Shown one piece after another: positions 1-9,746 of a stretch of DNA of 64,000 nucleotides. Origin of the DNA: Aphanothece saxicola GSE-SYN-MK-01-06B (GTDB lineage Bacteria; Cyanobacteriota; Cyanobacteriia; PCC-6307; Cyanobiaceae). A program made the translations under genes and the position numbers. The stretch is taken from NCBI GenBank assembly GCA_019359745.1, contig JAHHGT010000010.1, forward strand, positions 53,634 to 117,633, in the 5' to 3' direction. The number at the start of each line of letters is the position of its first letter. The first letter of the stretch is position 1. The notes under the pieces are model-generated. The model ran no database searches. It was not told the origin of the DNA and saw nothing but the letters and a program-made list of their open reading frames with translations.

Positions 1-1
1 G

Positions 2-1333
2 GGGGGCGCCTTCCTGCTCCGGATCGAGGACACCGACCGGGAACGTTCCAAGCCGGAATTCACCGAGAACATCCTCGATGGTCTGCGCTGGCTGGGCCTG
101 ACCTGGGACGAGGAGCCGGTGGTGCAGAGCGCACGCATCGAGGCCCACCGGGAAGCCATCAAGCAGCTGCTCGAGAGCGGCCATGCCTACCGCTGCTTCG
201 CCAGCGACGCCGAGCTGGCGGCGATGCGGGAGCGCCAGCAGGCCGAGGGCCGGGCGCCCCGCTACGACAACCTGCACCGCGACCTCAGCCCCGAGCAGCA
301 GCAGGCCTACATCGCCGAGGGCCGCGAGGCGGTGGTCCGCTTCCGCATCGACGACGGCGCCACGATCACCTGGAACGACCTGGTGCGGGGCGAGATGCGC
401 TGGGCGGGCAGCGACCTGGGCGGCGACATGGTGATCGCACGCCGGGCGCCCGCCGATGCCATCGGGGACCCGCTCTACAACCTGGTGGTGGTGGTGGACG
501 ACGCCGCCATGGCCATCAGCCACGTGATCCGGGGCGAGGACCACATCGCCAACACCGGCAAGCAGCTGCTGCTCTACGCCGCCCTGGGGCTGACGCCGCC
601 GGTGTTCGCCCACACCCCGCTGATCCTCAACCAGGAGGGCCGCAAGCTCTCCAAGCGTGATGGCGTCACTTCGGTGGGCGACTTCCGCGCCATGGGGTAC
701 ACCGCCGAGGCCCTGGTCAACTACATGACCCTGCTGGGCTGGTCGCCGCCGGAGGGCATCGGTGAGCGTTTCAGTCTCGAGCAGGCGGCGGCGGTGTTCT
801 CGTTTGAGCGGGTGAACCGGGCCGGGGCGCGCTTCGACTGGGACAAGCTCAACTGGCTCAACGCCCAGGTGCTGCATGGCCTGGCCCCCGACGATCTGCG
901 CCAGCGGCTGCTGCCCCTCTGGCAGGCGCGGGGCTGGGGCGAGGGCACCGCAGCCGACGGCGCCTGGCAGGAGGATCTCTGCGCCCTGCTGGGGCCCTCG
1001 CTCAGCCTGCTGGCGGACGGGGTCGACCAGGCCGCCCCTTTCTTCACGACGCCGGAGCCGGACGAAGCCGCCCTGGCGCTGCGGGCCGACGCCGGCAGCC
1101 GCGCCGCCCTCACCGCCCTGCTGGAGCGGCTGCCGGAGGGGCCGGTCGACGTCGAGACCGCCCAGGGGCTGCTGGCGGAGGCCGCCACGGCCGCCGGCGT
1201 CAAGAAGGGGGTGCTGATGAAGGGCCTGCGGGCCGCCCTGCTGGGCAGCCTCAAGGGCCCTGACCTGCTCACCACCTGGCTGCTGCTGCACCGGCTGGGC
1301 AGTGACCGGGAGCGGATCACCGCCGCCCTTTGA
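2..1333 (+). CDS. gltX: Glutamyl-tRNA synthetase (5' truncated by window edge)
   Basis: Class I aminoacyl-tRNA synthetase that charges tRNA-Glu with glutamate in the cytoplasm. The frame is open from base 2 and begins with the conserved FLLRIEDTDRERS stretch of the Rossmann catalytic domain, so the HIGH motif and roughly the first 30 residues lie outside the window. The second signature, KLSKRDG, is encoded near 644-664, followed by the anticodon-binding helical domain ending at TGA 1331-1333. About 443 residues remain, consistent with a family length near 475. The next gene is convergent. Recognition is by direct motif match and is secure; only the start is missing. Confidence 0.97.
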   Translation, partial: GGAFLLRIEDTDRERSKPEFTENILDGLRWLGLTWDEEPVVQSARIEAHREAIKQLLESGHAYRCFASDAELAAMRERQQAEGRAPRYDNLHRDLSPEQQQAYIAEGREAVVRFRIDDGATITWNDLVRGEMRWAGSDLGGDMVIARRAPADAIGDPLYNLVVVVDDAAMAISHVIRGEDHIANTGKQLLLYAALGLTPPVFAHTPLILNQEGRKLSKRDGVTSVGDFRAMGYTAEALVNYMTLLGWSPPEGIGERFSLEQAAAVFSFERVNRAGARFDWDKLNWLNAQVLHGLAPDDLRQRLLPLWQARGWGEGTAADGAWQEDLCALLGPSLSLLADGVDQAAPFFTTPEPDEAALALRADAGSRAALTALLERLPEGPVDVETAQGLLAEAATAAGVKKGVLMKGLRAALLGSLKGPDLLTTWLLLHRLGSDRERITAAL

Positions 1334-1357
1334 AGATCAGCCCTGTGAGCCTCAGCC

Positions 1358-1600
1358 TCAGTCGTCGAGGGCGCCGTAGATCGGCTCCACCCGGATCGCC
1401 TGGACGCTGCCGGCCCGCAGCACGAGGAATTCGCTGGTCAGGTCGCTGATCGGCACGTTGACGAAGGCGTCGAGGGCCGCCGCGTTCAGCACCCCGCCGT
1501 ACCAGGCCTGGAAGTCTTCGAGGGTGTTGAAGTGCACCTCCTGGTGGTGGCCGCCGATCAGGAACAGGTGGATGGCGTAGCGGCGGGGGGTGCGGGCCAT
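1358..1600 (-). CDS. Small conserved cyanobacterial protein, 80 aa, function unknown
   Basis: An 80-residue protein starting at the ATG whose complement is at 1598-1600 (MARTPRRYAIHLFLIGGHH) and ending in VEPIYGALDD. It is compact, without a signal peptide or membrane segment, and resembles a small conserved protein of Synechococcus-type genomes that I recognise only as hypothetical. The open frame continues far upstream, but that part is Pro/Arg-rich shadow of the neighbouring gene, so the short start is preferred. Its 5' end overlaps the 3' end of the DUF1643 gene on the same strand by 43 bases, suggesting co-transcription. No function is assigned. Confidence 0.7.
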   Translation of the reverse strand: MARTPRRYAIHLFLIGGHHQEVHFNTLEDFQAWYGGVLNAAALDAFVNVPISDLTSEFLVLRAGSVQAIRVEPIYGALDD

Positions 1601-2136
1601 GGAGCAGCGGCTGCGGCTGAACGCCCACAGGATGGCCCATAGGGCCGCAACAGGCTCGCCGCCGGTTGGTAGAGGGGATGGAGCGGGGCGCCGGAGGCGG
1701 TGAGGCCGAGACACACCAGCCGAGGCTGGTGGGGGACCAGCAGCTCCAGCACCCGGGCGTCCTGACCCAGCCGGCGGCCGCCGTTGCCCCAGCCCAGCCA
1801 GATCAGAGGCGGCGGCGCTCCGGCCCCGGCCCCGGCCCGCAGGCGCCGCCGCAGCCAGGCCCCGTTGGCGGCGCCCACCGGATCGTCGCTGTGGGCCAGG
1901 GCGGCCGGGCTCGGGCTGATGCGGGCGAAGAGGTTGAGCACCTCCAGGCCGCCGTACCCCCAGGCGGCGGCAAAGGCCATCAGCCGCCGCAGGGTGGGGT
2001 CGTCCTGGCGGTGGTCGGCGCGGGAGGGGTTGAGGCCGATGAACAGCAGCCGGCTCCCCTCCGGCTGCCACACCCGCTCGAGCCACCAGCGGTACTGGCG
2101 GCAGCGGCTGAAGGCGGCCCGGCCGGTGGCGGTCAC
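1558..2136 (-). CDS. DUF1643 family protein
   Basis: About 192 residues from a GTG start (complement of 2134-2136); an in-frame stop lies about 40 bases upstream, so no earlier start is likely. The N-terminal half carries the DUF1643 pattern: LLFIGLNPSRAD, then DDPTLRRLMAFAAAWGYGGLEVLNLFA, with the family's NPS, DDPT and NLFA elements. The last 30 or so residues are low-complexity Ala/Pro and overlap the next gene, so the conserved fold probably ends near the PLHPLYQPA segment. The biochemical role of the family is unknown. It is divergent from polA, with 62 bases between the two starts. Confidence 0.75.
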   Translation of the reverse strand: MTATGRAAFSRCRQYRWWLERVWQPEGSRLLFIGLNPSRADHRQDDPTLRRLMAFAAAWGYGGLEVLNLFARISPSPAALAHSDDPVGAANGAWLRRRLRAGAGAGAPPPLIWLGWGNGGRRLGQDARVLELLVPHQPRLVCLGLTASGAPLHPLYQPAASLLRPYGPSCGRSAAAAAPWPAPPAATPSTCS

Positions 2137-2198
2137 GGCGCTGTCGGGCCGCCGGATGGCAGGCTGTGGCGATCAGCGGGCAGATCCCAGGGACGGCC

Positions 2199-5120
2199 AT
2201 GGAGCGGGACAAGCCCCTGTTGCTGCTGGTGGACGGCCACTCCCTGGCCTTCCGCAGCTTCTATGCCTTCGCCAAGGGCGGTGAGGGGGGACTGGCCACG
2301 AAGGACGGGGTGCCGACCAGCGTCACCTACGGCTTCCTCAAGGCCCTGCTCGACAACTGCAAGGGGCTGGCGCCCCAGGGCGTGGTGATCGCCTTCGACA
2401 CGGCCGAACCCACCTTCCGCCATGAGGCGGATGCCGCCTACAAGGCCCACCGGGAGGTGGCACCGGAGCAGTTCTTCGCCGACCTGGCCAACCTGCAGGC
2501 CATCCTCAAGGACTGCCTCGACCTGCCCCTGTCGATGGCGCCGGGCTACGAGGCCGACGACGTGCTCGGCACCCTGGCCAACCGGGCCGCGGGCGAGGGC
2601 TGGCGCGTGCGGATCCTCTCCGGCGACCGCGACCTGTTCCAGCTGGTGGACGACGCGCGCGACATCAGCGTGCTGTACATGGGTGGCGGCCCGTACGCCA
2701 AGAACAGCGGCCCGACCCAGATCCGCCGGGCCCAGGTGATCGAGAAGCTGGGGGTGCCGCCGGAGGGGGTGGTGGACCTCAAGGCCCTCACCGGCGACAG
2801 CTCCGACAACATCCCCGGGGTCAAGGGGGTGGGGCCCAAGACGGCCCTGACCCTGCTCAAGGCCCACGGCGACCTCGACGGCATCTACGCCGCCCTTGAT
2901 CAGCAGAAGGGGGCGCTGAAAACCAAGCTGGAAACGGATCGGGAGAACGCCTTCCGCTCCCGCATGCTGGCGGAGATCCTGGTGCAGATTCCCCTGCCCG
3001 AGGAGCCCCGCCTGTGCCTGGGGCGGGTGGACAGCGAGGGGCTGGGGGCGCGGCTGGCCGAGCTGGAGCTGTTCAGTCTGGTGAAGCAGACCGAGGGCTT
3101 CGCCCGGCTGTTCTCGGCGGAACCACCCGAGCCCACCGCCAAACCCGCCGCCGCCGCCCCTGCCGGCGAACCGGCGGCGCCGGAGGCCCCCGAGAGCCCC
3201 GAGGCCGAAGGCGGCCTGCCCGCCCTGCGGCCGGAGCTGGTGACCACCCCCGAGGCCCTGGCCGCCCTGGTCGAGCGGCTGCTGGCCTGCACCGATCCGG
3301 CGGCGCCGGTGGCCCTCGACACCGAGACCACCTCGCTCAATCCCTTCAAGGCGGAGCTGGTGGGGATCGGCGTCTGCTGGGGGGAGGGGCTGGCGGATCT
3401 GGCCTACGTGCCCATCGGCCACCACAGCCCGCCGGCCGCCGATCTGCTCAGCACGCCGCCACCCGCGCCGGTGCAGCTGCCCCTGGACGCGGTGCTGCTG
3501 GCCCTGGGGCCCTGGCTGGCCAGCGCCAGCCACCCGAAGGCGCTTCAGAACGCCAAGTACGACCGCCTGATCCTGCTGCGCCATGGGCTGCCCCTGGCCG
3601 GTGTGGTGATGGACACCCTGCTGGCGGACTACCTGCGGGATGCCAACGACAAGCATGGCCTGGAGGCGATGGCGGAGCGCGAATTCGGCTTCCAGCCCAC
3701 CGCCTACGGCGATCTGGTGGCCAAGGGGCAGAACTTCGCCGACGTGCCGATCGAGGCGGCGGCCCTCTATTGCGCCATGGACGTGCACCTCACCCGGCGC
3801 CTGGGGGCGCTGCTGGCGGAGCAGCTGGCGGCGATGGGGCCGGAGTTGCCGGTGCTGCTGCAACAGGTGGAGCTGCCCCTGGAGCCGGTGCTGGCCCAGA
3901 TGGAGGCCACCGGCATCCGCATCGATGTGCCCTACCTCAAGGAGCTGGCCGAGGAGCTGAGCAGCACCCTGGTGCGGCTGGAGCGGGAGGCCCAGGACGC
4001 GGCGGGGGTGGACTTCAACCTGGCCTCCCCGAAGCAACTGGGGGAACTGCTGTTCGACACCCTGGGGCTCGACCGCAAGAAGTCGCGGCGCACCAAGACC
4101 GGCTGGAGCACCGACGCGGCGGTGCTGGAGAAGCTGGAGGACGACCATGCCGTGGTGAAGCTGGTGCTGGAGCACCGCACGCTCAGCAAGCTGCTGAGCA
4201 CCTATGTGGAGGCCCTACCGGCGCTGGTGGAACCGGAGACCGGGCGGGTGCACACGGATTTCAACCAGGCGGTGACCGCCACCGGGCGGCTGTCGAGCAG
4301 CAACCCCAACCTGCAGAACATCCCCATCCGCACCGAGTTCAGCCGCCGCATCCGCAAGGCCTTCCTGCCCCAGGAGGGCTGGCGGATGATCAGCGCCGAC
4401 TACTCCCAGATCGAGCTGCGCATCCTCACCCACCTCTCGGGCGAACCGGTGCTGGTGCAGGCCTACAACGAGGGCGACGACGTCCACGCCCTGACGGCCC
4501 GGCTGCTGCTGGAAACCGACACGGTGACGCCGGAGGAACGGCGGCTGGGCAAGACGATCAACTTCGGGGTGATCTACGGCATGGGGGCCCAGCGGCTGGC
4601 GAGGGAAACCGGCATGGGCCAGGCCCGGGCCAAGGAGTTCCTGAGCCTGTACAAGCAGCGCTACCCAAGGGTGTTCCTGTACCTGGAGCTGCAGGAGCGG
4701 CTGGCCCTCAGCCGCGGTTATGTGGAAACGATCCTGGGGCGGCGGCGGCCGTTCCACTTCGACCCCGGCGGCCTGGGGCGGCTGCGGGGCAAGGACCCGC
4801 TGGAGATCGACCTGGAGGTGGCCCGCCGCGGCGGGATGGAGGCCCAGCAGCTGCGGGCGGCCGCCAATGCCCCGATCCAGGGGTCGAGTGCCGACATCAT
4901 CAAGCTGGCGATGGTGAGCCTGCAGCACGCGCTCACGGCGGCGGGCCTGCCGGCGCGCCTGCTGCTGCAGGTGCACGACGAACTGGTGCTGGAGGCGGCG
5001 CCGGAGGCACTCGAGGAGGTGCGGGAGCTGACCCGGCGCACCATGGAGCAGGCGGTGCAGCTGACGGTGCCGCTGGCGGTGGACACCGGGGTCGGCCCCA
5101 ACTGGATGGAGGCGAAATAG
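2199..5120 (+). CDS. polA: DNA polymerase I with intact proofreading domain
   Basis: Repair and Okazaki-fragment-processing polymerase, 973 residues. Three domains are visible: an N-terminal 5'-3' exonuclease (VDGHSLAFRSFYA, then a GDSSDNIPGVKGVGPKTA helix-hairpin-helix), a 3'-5' exonuclease with all three acidic motifs (LDTETTSL; NAKYD; YCAMD), and the polymerase with motif A DYSQIELRIL, the O-helix RRLGKTINFGVIYG (Phe in the dNTP-selecting position) and motif C QVHDELV. An Ala/Pro-rich linker lies near residues 310-350. ATG 2199 is chosen because MERDKPLLLLVDGHS matches family N-termini; an in-frame start 11 codons upstream is less likely. Confidence 0.97.
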   Translation: MERDKPLLLLVDGHSLAFRSFYAFAKGGEGGLATKDGVPTSVTYGFLKALLDNCKGLAPQGVVIAFDTAEPTFRHEADAAYKAHREVAPEQFFADLANLQAILKDCLDLPLSMAPGYEADDVLGTLANRAAGEGWRVRILSGDRDLFQLVDDARDISVLYMGGGPYAKNSGPTQIRRAQVIEKLGVPPEGVVDLKALTGDSSDNIPGVKGVGPKTALTLLKAHGDLDGIYAALDQQKGALKTKLETDRENAFRSRMLAEILVQIPLPEEPRLCLGRVDSEGLGARLAELELFSLVKQTEGFARLFSAEPPEPTAKPAAAAPAGEPAAPEAPESPEAEGGLPALRPELVTTPEALAALVERLLACTDPAAPVALDTETTSLNPFKAELVGIGVCWGEGLADLAYVPIGHHSPPAADLLSTPPPAPVQLPLDAVLLALGPWLASASHPKALQNAKYDRLILLRHGLPLAGVVMDTLLADYLRDANDKHGLEAMAEREFGFQPTAYGDLVAKGQNFADVPIEAAALYCAMDVHLTRRLGALLAEQLAAMGPELPVLLQQVELPLEPVLAQMEATGIRIDVPYLKELAEELSSTLVRLEREAQDAAGVDFNLASPKQLGELLFDTLGLDRKKSRRTKTGWSTDAAVLEKLEDDHAVVKLVLEHRTLSKLLSTYVEALPALVEPETGRVHTDFNQAVTATGRLSSSNPNLQNIPIRTEFSRRIRKAFLPQEGWRMISADYSQIELRILTHLSGEPVLVQAYNEGDDVHALTARLLLETDTVTPEERRLGKTINFGVIYGMGAQRLARETGMGQARAKEFLSLYKQRYPRVFLYLELQERLALSRGYVETILGRRRPFHFDPGGLGRLRGKDPLEIDLEVARRGGMEAQQLRAAANAPIQGSSADIIKLAMVSLQHALTAAGLPARLLLQVHDELVLEAAPEALEEVRELTRRTMEQAVQLTVPLAVDTGVGPNWMEAK

Positions 5121-5163
5121 CCGCGCGAAGGTAGGCTGCGCCTGAGCTTTTCCCCCGCCATCG

Positions 5164-6063
5164 ATGCCTGAACCGGTGCGGGTGCTGCTGACCGGCCGCC
5201 ACGGCCAGCTGGGCCAGGCCCTGGTGGCCTCGGTGCCGGCCGGCGTGGAGCTGATTGCCACGGGCCGGGACGCGCTGGATCTGGCCGATGCGGCCGCCTG
5301 CCGCTCGGCGGTGGAGCAGCACCGACCCGACTGGGTGCTGAATGCCGGCGCCTACACGGCGGTGGACCGGGCCGAGTCGGAACCGGCGCTGGCCGAGGCG
5401 GTGAACGCCGGCGCCCCCGGGGCCTTCGCCGAAGCCCTGGCCGGCGGCGGCGGGCGGCTGCTGCAGGTGAGCACCGATTTCGTCTTCGACGGTGAGCAGG
5501 GCCATCCCTACGCCCCGGATCAGGCCCTGGCGCCCCTGGGGGTCTACGGAGCCACCAAAGCCGAAGGCGAACGGCGGGCGGCGGCCGCCCTGCCAGAGGA
5601 GCGCCTGTGCCTGCTGCGCACCAGCTGGGTGTACGGGCCGGTGGGTGGCAATTTCTGCCTGACGATGCTGCGGCTGCACCGGGCCAAGGCCGCCGCCGGC
5701 GAAGCCCTGGGGGTGGTGGCCGACCAGGTGGGCTGCCCCACGGCCACGGCCGGGCTGGCGGCCGCCTGCTGGCGGGTGATCGAGGGAGGCATCAGCGGGC
5801 GGCACCACTGGAGCGACTGCGGCGCCGCCAGCTGGTACGACTTCGCCGTGGCGATCGGCGCCCAGGCGGCGGCGCGGGGGCTGATCGACGCCCCGGCCCG
5901 GGTGAAACCGATCACCACCGCCGACTACCCCACCCCGGCCCGGCGTCCCGCCTATTCGCTTCTGGAGACCAGCACCACCCGCCATGCGCTGGATCTGGAG
6001 GGCCAGCACTGGCAGGCCGCCCTGGCCGAGGTGCTGGCGCAGATCCCCCTGCCCCCGGCCTGA
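5164..6063 (+). CDS. rfbD: dTDP-4-dehydrorhamnose reductase
   Basis: Final enzyme of dTDP-L-rhamnose synthesis, reducing dTDP-4-keto-L-rhamnose with NAD(P)H; the product feeds cell-surface polysaccharides. The 299-residue protein has the N-terminal nucleotide-binding motif TGRHGQLGQAL, the STDFVFDG segment and the catalytic YGATKAEGE (YxxxK) of the extended SDR family, with RTSWVYGPVGGNF downstream. It ends 30 bases before rfbB on the same strand. The partner genes rfbA and rfbC are not in this window. ATG 5164 follows the polA stop by 43 bases. Confidence 0.93.
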   Translation: MPEPVRVLLTGRHGQLGQALVASVPAGVELIATGRDALDLADAAACRSAVEQHRPDWVLNAGAYTAVDRAESEPALAEAVNAGAPGAFAEALAGGGGRLLQVSTDFVFDGEQGHPYAPDQALAPLGVYGATKAEGERRAAAALPEERLCLLRTSWVYGPVGGNFCLTMLRLHRAKAAAGEALGVVADQVGCPTATAGLAAACWRVIEGGISGRHHWSDCGAASWYDFAVAIGAQAAARGLIDAPARVKPITTADYPTPARRPAYSLLETSTTRHALDLEGQHWQAALAEVLAQIPLPPA

Positions 6064-6093
6064 CCCCTTTCTTTGTCGTTTCGCCCCACCCCG

Positions 6094-7239
6094 ATGCTCC
6101 CCAACCACCCCCTCGACCTGCCGGTGCTGCTCGCCGGCCGTCGCCGCATCCTGGTGACGGGGGGGGCGGGTTTCATCGGCGGGGCGCTGGTGCGGCGGCT
6201 GCTGCGGGACAGCACCGTGACGGTGTTCAACCTCGACAAGATGGGCTACGCCAGCGATCTGCTGGGCGTGTACAACACCCTGGCGGAGCTGGGTGAGGCG
6301 GCCGAGCGCTCCGACGGCCCGCGTCACCGCCTGCTGCAGGTGGATCTGGCCGACGGGGAGGCGGTGGCGGCGGCGGTGCGGCAGGCCGATCCGGATCTGG
6401 TGCTGCACCTGGCGGCCGAAAGCCACGTCGACCGCTCGATCGACGATCCGGGCGCCTTCCTGGTGAGCAACGTGATGGGCACCTACAACCTGCTGCAGGC
6501 GGTGCGGAGCCACTGGGAGGGGCTGGCGCCGAAACGGCGGGAGCAGTTCCGCTTCCACCACATCAGCACCGACGAGGTGTTCGGCTCGCTGGGGGCCACG
6601 GGCCGGTTCTCGGAAACCACCCCCTACGACCCGCGCAGTCCCTACTCGGCCAGCAAGGCGGGCAGCGACCACCTGGTGCAGGCCTGGCACCACACCTACG
6701 GGCTGCCGGTGGTGCTGACCAACTGCAGCAACAACTACGGCCCCTGGCAGTTCCCCGAGAAGCTGATCCCTGTGGTGATCCTCAAGGCCGCCGCCGGCGA
6801 GCCGATTCCGCTGTACGGCGATGGCGCCAATGTGCGCGACTGGCTGTACGTGGAGGACCACGTGGAGGCGCTGCTGCTGGCCGCCACCAGCGGCGAGATA
6901 GGGCGCAGCTACTGCGTCGGCGGCCATGGGGAGCGCACCAACAAGCAGGTGGTGCAGGCCATCTGCGCCCTGATGGACGAGCTGCGGCCCGCCGGCTCCC
7001 CCCACGCCGGCCTGATCACGCCGGTGGCCGACCGACCGGGCCACGACCGGCGCTACGCCATCGACCCGGAGCGGATCAGCACCGAGCTGGGCTGGCAGCC
7101 CCGCCACGACTTCAACCAGGGGCTGCGGGAAACGGTGCAGTGGTACCTGGCTCACGGCGACTGGTGCACCAACGTGCGCAGCCGGGCCGGCTACGGCGGC
7201 GGCCGCCTGGGCCAGGCCACAGCGGGGTCAGGGCATTGA
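6094..7239 (+). CDS. rfbB: dTDP-glucose 4,6-dehydratase
   Basis: NAD-dependent extended SDR that converts dTDP-glucose to dTDP-4-keto-6-deoxyglucose, the committed step towards rhamnose. It shows the Rossmann motif [32 protein letters not shown] and the catalytic [10 protein letters not shown]. From ATG 6094 it has 381 residues. A TTG seven codons upstream keeps the frame open, but [20 protein letters not shown] is the better start by spacing from rfbD. The stop overlaps the TTG start of cysS by four bases (TTGA), so rfbD-rfbB-cysS probably form one transcript. Confidence 0.93.
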   Translation: MLPNHPLDLPVLLAGRRRILVTGGAGFIGGALVRRLLRDSTVTVFNLDKMGYASDLLGVYNTLAELGEAAERSDGPRHRLLQVDLADGEAVAAAVRQADPDLVLHLAAESHVDRSIDDPGAFLVSNVMGTYNLLQAVRSHWEGLAPKRREQFRFHHISTDEVFGSLGATGRFSETTPYDPRSPYSASKAGSDHLVQAWHHTYGLPVVLTNCSNNYGPWQFPEKLIPVVILKAAAGEPIPLYGDGANVRDWLYVEDHVEALLLAATSGEIGRSYCVGGHGERTNKQVVQAICALMDELRPAGSPHAGLITPVADRPGHDRRYAIDPERISTELGWQPRHDFNQGLRETVQWYLAHGDWCTNVRSRAGYGGGRLGQATAGSGH

Positions 7240-8711
7240 CCCTGCGGCTCACCAACACCCTCAGCCGCCGCTGCGAGACCTTCGAGCCGCAGGTGCCCGG
7301 GCAGGTGTCGATCTACTGCTGCGGCGTCACGGTCTACGACCTGTGCCACCTGGGCCATGCCCGCAGCTACATCGTCTGGGACGTGCTGCGGCGCTATCTG
7401 CTGTGGAGCGGCTATGCCGTCACCTTCGTGCAGAACTTCACCGACATCGACGACAAGATCCTCAAGCGGGCCGAGGAGGAAGGCAGCTCGATGGCCGTGG
7501 TGAGCGAGCGCAACATCGCCGCCTTCGAAGCCGACATGGCCGCCCTGCACATCCTTCCCCCCGACCGGATGCCGCGGGCCACCCGCAGCCTGGAGGCGAT
7601 CCGGCAGCTGATCGGCGAACTGGAGGCCAAGGGGGCGGCCTATTCGGCCGATGGCGATGTGTACTTCGCCGTGAGGCGCCAGGCCGACTACGGCAAGCTC
7701 AGCGGCCGCACCCTGGAGGAGCAGCAGGAGGGGGCCAGCGGCCGCACCAACGAAGCGGAGGAGGCCCGCAAGCGCCATCCTTTTGATTTCGCCCTGTGGA
7801 AAGGGGCCAAACCCGGTGAACCCAGCTTCCCCTCACCCTGGGGGCCGGGCCGGCCGGGGTGGCACATCGAATGCTCGGCGATGGTGCGCGAGGAGCTGGG
7901 CACCACGATCGACATCCACCTGGGCGGCGCCGACCTGATCTTTCCGCACCACGAGAACGAGATCGCCCAGTCGGAGGCGGCCAGCGGCAAGCCCCTGGCC
8001 CGCTACTGGCTGCACAACGGCATGGTGAACGTGGGCGGCGAGAAGATGTCCAAATCGCTGGGCAACTTCACCACGATCCGGGCGCTGCTGGAAAGCGGCG
8101 TCAGCCCGATGACGCTGCGGCTGTTCGTGCTGCAGGCCCACTACCGCAAGCCCCTGGATTTCACCGCCGAGGCCCTGGCGGCGGCCGCCACGGGCTGGAA
8201 GGGGCTGGATGCCGCCTTTGGTCTGGGCGAGCGCCACGGGGCGGCCCTGGGCTGGGGAACCGAGCCAGCGGCCGAACCCAACGAGGCGCTGATCGAAGCC
8301 CGCGGCCGCTTCGCCGCCGCCATGGACGACGACCTCAACACCTCGGCGGCCGTGGCGGTGCTGTTCGAGCTGGCCCGGCCGCTGCGGGCCCTGGCCAACC
8401 GGCTGGAGCGGGGCGACAGCGAAACCGAGGCCGCCGGCGAGGCGGCGGCGCTGGAACCCCGCTGGCAGCTGCTGAACGAACTGGCCGGGGTGCTGGGGCT
8501 GGCGGCGGAGACGGCCACCGAGCCCGCGGCGGAAGCGGCGGACGGGGCGGCGATCCAGGAACGGATCGAGGCGCGCCGGGCCGCCAAGGCCGCGAAGGAT
8601 TTCGCCACCGCCGACCGCCTTCGGGCCGAGCTGGCCGCCGAGGGCATCGAGCTGATCGACCGGCCGGGCGGTGTGACCGATTGGGTGCGCACTAATCTGC
8701 GCATCAACTGA
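7236..8711 (+). CDS. cysS: Cysteinyl-tRNA synthetase
   Basis: Class I synthetase charging tRNA-Cys. The 491-residue sequence shows the zinc-site start [17 protein letters not shown] with the HIGH-type motif (here HLGH), further zinc ligands in WHIECSAM and HHENE, and the KMSKS loop in [11 protein letters not shown]. The C-terminal helical region ends in the typical [11 protein letters not shown]. No ATG or GTG exists at the expected place; TTG 7236 ([12 protein letters not shown]) gives the family N-terminus and overlaps the rfbB stop in a TTGA junction, so a TTG start is inferred. An open frame further upstream encodes only shadow of rfbB. Confidence 0.95.
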   Translation: MTLRLTNTLSRRCETFEPQVPGQVSIYCCGVTVYDLCHLGHARSYIVWDVLRRYLLWSGYAVTFVQNFTDIDDKILKRAEEEGSSMAVVSERNIAAFEADMAALHILPPDRMPRATRSLEAIRQLIGELEAKGAAYSADGDVYFAVRRQADYGKLSGRTLEEQQEGASGRTNEAEEARKRHPFDFALWKGAKPGEPSFPSPWGPGRPGWHIECSAMVREELGTTIDIHLGGADLIFPHHENEIAQSEAASGKPLARYWLHNGMVNVGGEKMSKSLGNFTTIRALLESGVSPMTLRLFVLQAHYRKPLDFTAEALAAAATGWKGLDAAFGLGERHGAALGWGTEPAAEPNEALIEARGRFAAAMDDDLNTSAAVAVLFELARPLRALANRLERGDSETEAAGEAAALEPRWQLLNELAGVLGLAAETATEPAAEAADGAAIQERIEARRAAKAAKDFATADRLRAELAAEGIELIDRPGGVTDWVRTNLRIN

Positions 8712-8910
8712 GGCGGCGCCCATGCGCACCACCATGGAGCAGGGGCTTGATGGAGAACCCCCAGCCCAGCGCCCGCCACGATCGGCTGCCACGCTGCCCC
8801 GAATGGACGGGCCCTTGCCCATTCCAGAGGAACAGCTGAGCAATTCAGGGCTGTTCAGCCTGATGGCACCATGACCAGCCAGCAGCAGGCCACGCGCACC
8901 ACACCCAGGC

Positions 8911-9040
8911 CATTCACTACTGGGAATCCGAGGCTTGTACGCGCTCGTCTGCGACCTTCAGCTGCCTTCGAAGCACTGCACCGATGCCTACCTGGCAGCC
9001 CTGGCGATGTCGAACGGCTGGCGGTTGGCTGTCCCTTTCG
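8911..9040 (+). pseudogene. Relic of a PIN-domain (VapC-type) toxin
   Basis: The stretch from cysS to 9167 has no convincing intact gene. Within it, a frame around 8941-9030 encodes LQLPSKHCTDAYLAALAMS followed by NGWRLA, which closely resembles the conserved C-terminal core of VapC-type PIN ribonucleases (normally TDAYLAALA...G..LATFD). The preceding PIN half with the first acidic residues is missing, the TFD element is disrupted, and the rest of the frame is not PIN-like. I read it as the decayed remains of a toxin gene. No recognisable antitoxin remnant is present upstream. The match rests on about 30 residues, so confidence is moderate. Confidence 0.5.
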
Positions 9041-9167
9041 TGAGTCACCACTCCACCCGCTCAGGACAACGACTGCAACCCACGAAAATGGATGAAACCC
9101 TGTACCAGGTCACCGCTGGATTTCACCAGCGAAGCCCCGGCGACATCACCGACTGGGTGCGGAGCTG

Positions 9168-9410
9168 ATGGACCTGATGGGCGAGCAGGACATCCGCTGG
9201 CAGCAGAGATTCTCGAATTACTTCAGGGCACTGGAGCCATTGCTCGGTTCACGGGATACGTTGAAGAAAGTGTTCCGTCTGGGCCTGATCCAGGACGGCG
9301 AAGCCTGGATGCTGATGATTCAGGACCGCAATCTCACCAGCCACACCTACAACCGCTCCACAGGGTTGCGGGCTTCTCTGGAAACGATGCTGCCGAAGTC
9401 GCCGCCATGA
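9168..9410 (+). pseudogene. Shortened HI0074-type nucleotidyltransferase partner
   Basis: An 80-codon frame resembling the HI0074 (TIGR01987) substrate-binding partner of small MNT nucleotidyltransferases: N-terminal GEQDIRWQQRFSNYFRAL and C-terminal GSRDTLKKVFRLGLIQDGEAW ... DRNLTSHTYN are both family-like. The middle helices expected between them (about 40-45 residues) are absent, joined as ALEPLLGSRDT, and the tail after SHTYN looks frameshifted. Family members are about 130-140 residues. Its stop overlaps the start of the nucleotidyltransferase gene (ATGA 9407-9410), the usual arrangement of the pair. Probably non-functional; a shortened but folded protein cannot be excluded. Confidence 0.65.
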
Positions 9411-9742
9411 GCGCAGAGCCCGCCACCACACCGATGGGATCGATCCCCGGCATCCCTGAGCGGACCCAGCAGCGGCTGCAGCAGGTGTTCGATACCCAGG
9501 ACCACCTGGAGGCCGTGTGGCTGTTCGGCTCCCGGGCGATGGGACGCCACCGGGAGGGATCGGACATCGACCTCTGTCTGGAGGGTCCGGAGCTCAGCCA
9601 TCGCGACCGGCTGCTGCTGATGGCGGCGATCGATGAGCTGCTGCTGCCCTGGCAGGTGGATGTGGCCTTGCGCCGGGAGATTTCGGCTGATCTGGAGGCC
9701 CATCTGCAGCGTGTCGGCCGTTGCCTCTGGAAGCGGGGCTGA
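9407..9742 (+). CDS. MNT-type nucleotidyltransferase domain protein
   Basis: A 111-residue minimal nucleotidyltransferase. The active-site signature is complete: LFGSRAMGRHREGSDIDLCL (GS, then DxD about ten residues later) and a third acidic residue in WQVDVALRREI. Such proteins pair with HEPN or HI0074-type partners, and some act as antitoxins that modify the partner. Here the partner immediately upstream is shortened, so the enzyme may be orphaned. The ATG overlaps the upstream stop. It ends five bases before the next glycosyltransferase gene. Confidence 0.85.
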   Translation: MSAEPATTPMGSIPGIPERTQQRLQQVFDTQDHLEAVWLFGSRAMGRHREGSDIDLCLEGPELSHRDRLLLMAAIDELLLPWQVDVALRREISADLEAHLQRVGRCLWKRG

Positions 9743-9746
9743 GGCG

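Noticed and set aside
2133..4175. Long open frame on the minus strand opposite polA
   Set aside because: Gln/His/Gly-rich shadow of polA caused by high GC; no domain motifs, while polA itself is unambiguous.
8722..8873. 50-codon frame downstream of cysS starting MRTTMEQGLDGEPPAQ
   Set aside because: No motif, no clear ribosome-binding site, and Pro/Arg-rich composition; treated as gene-free sequence.
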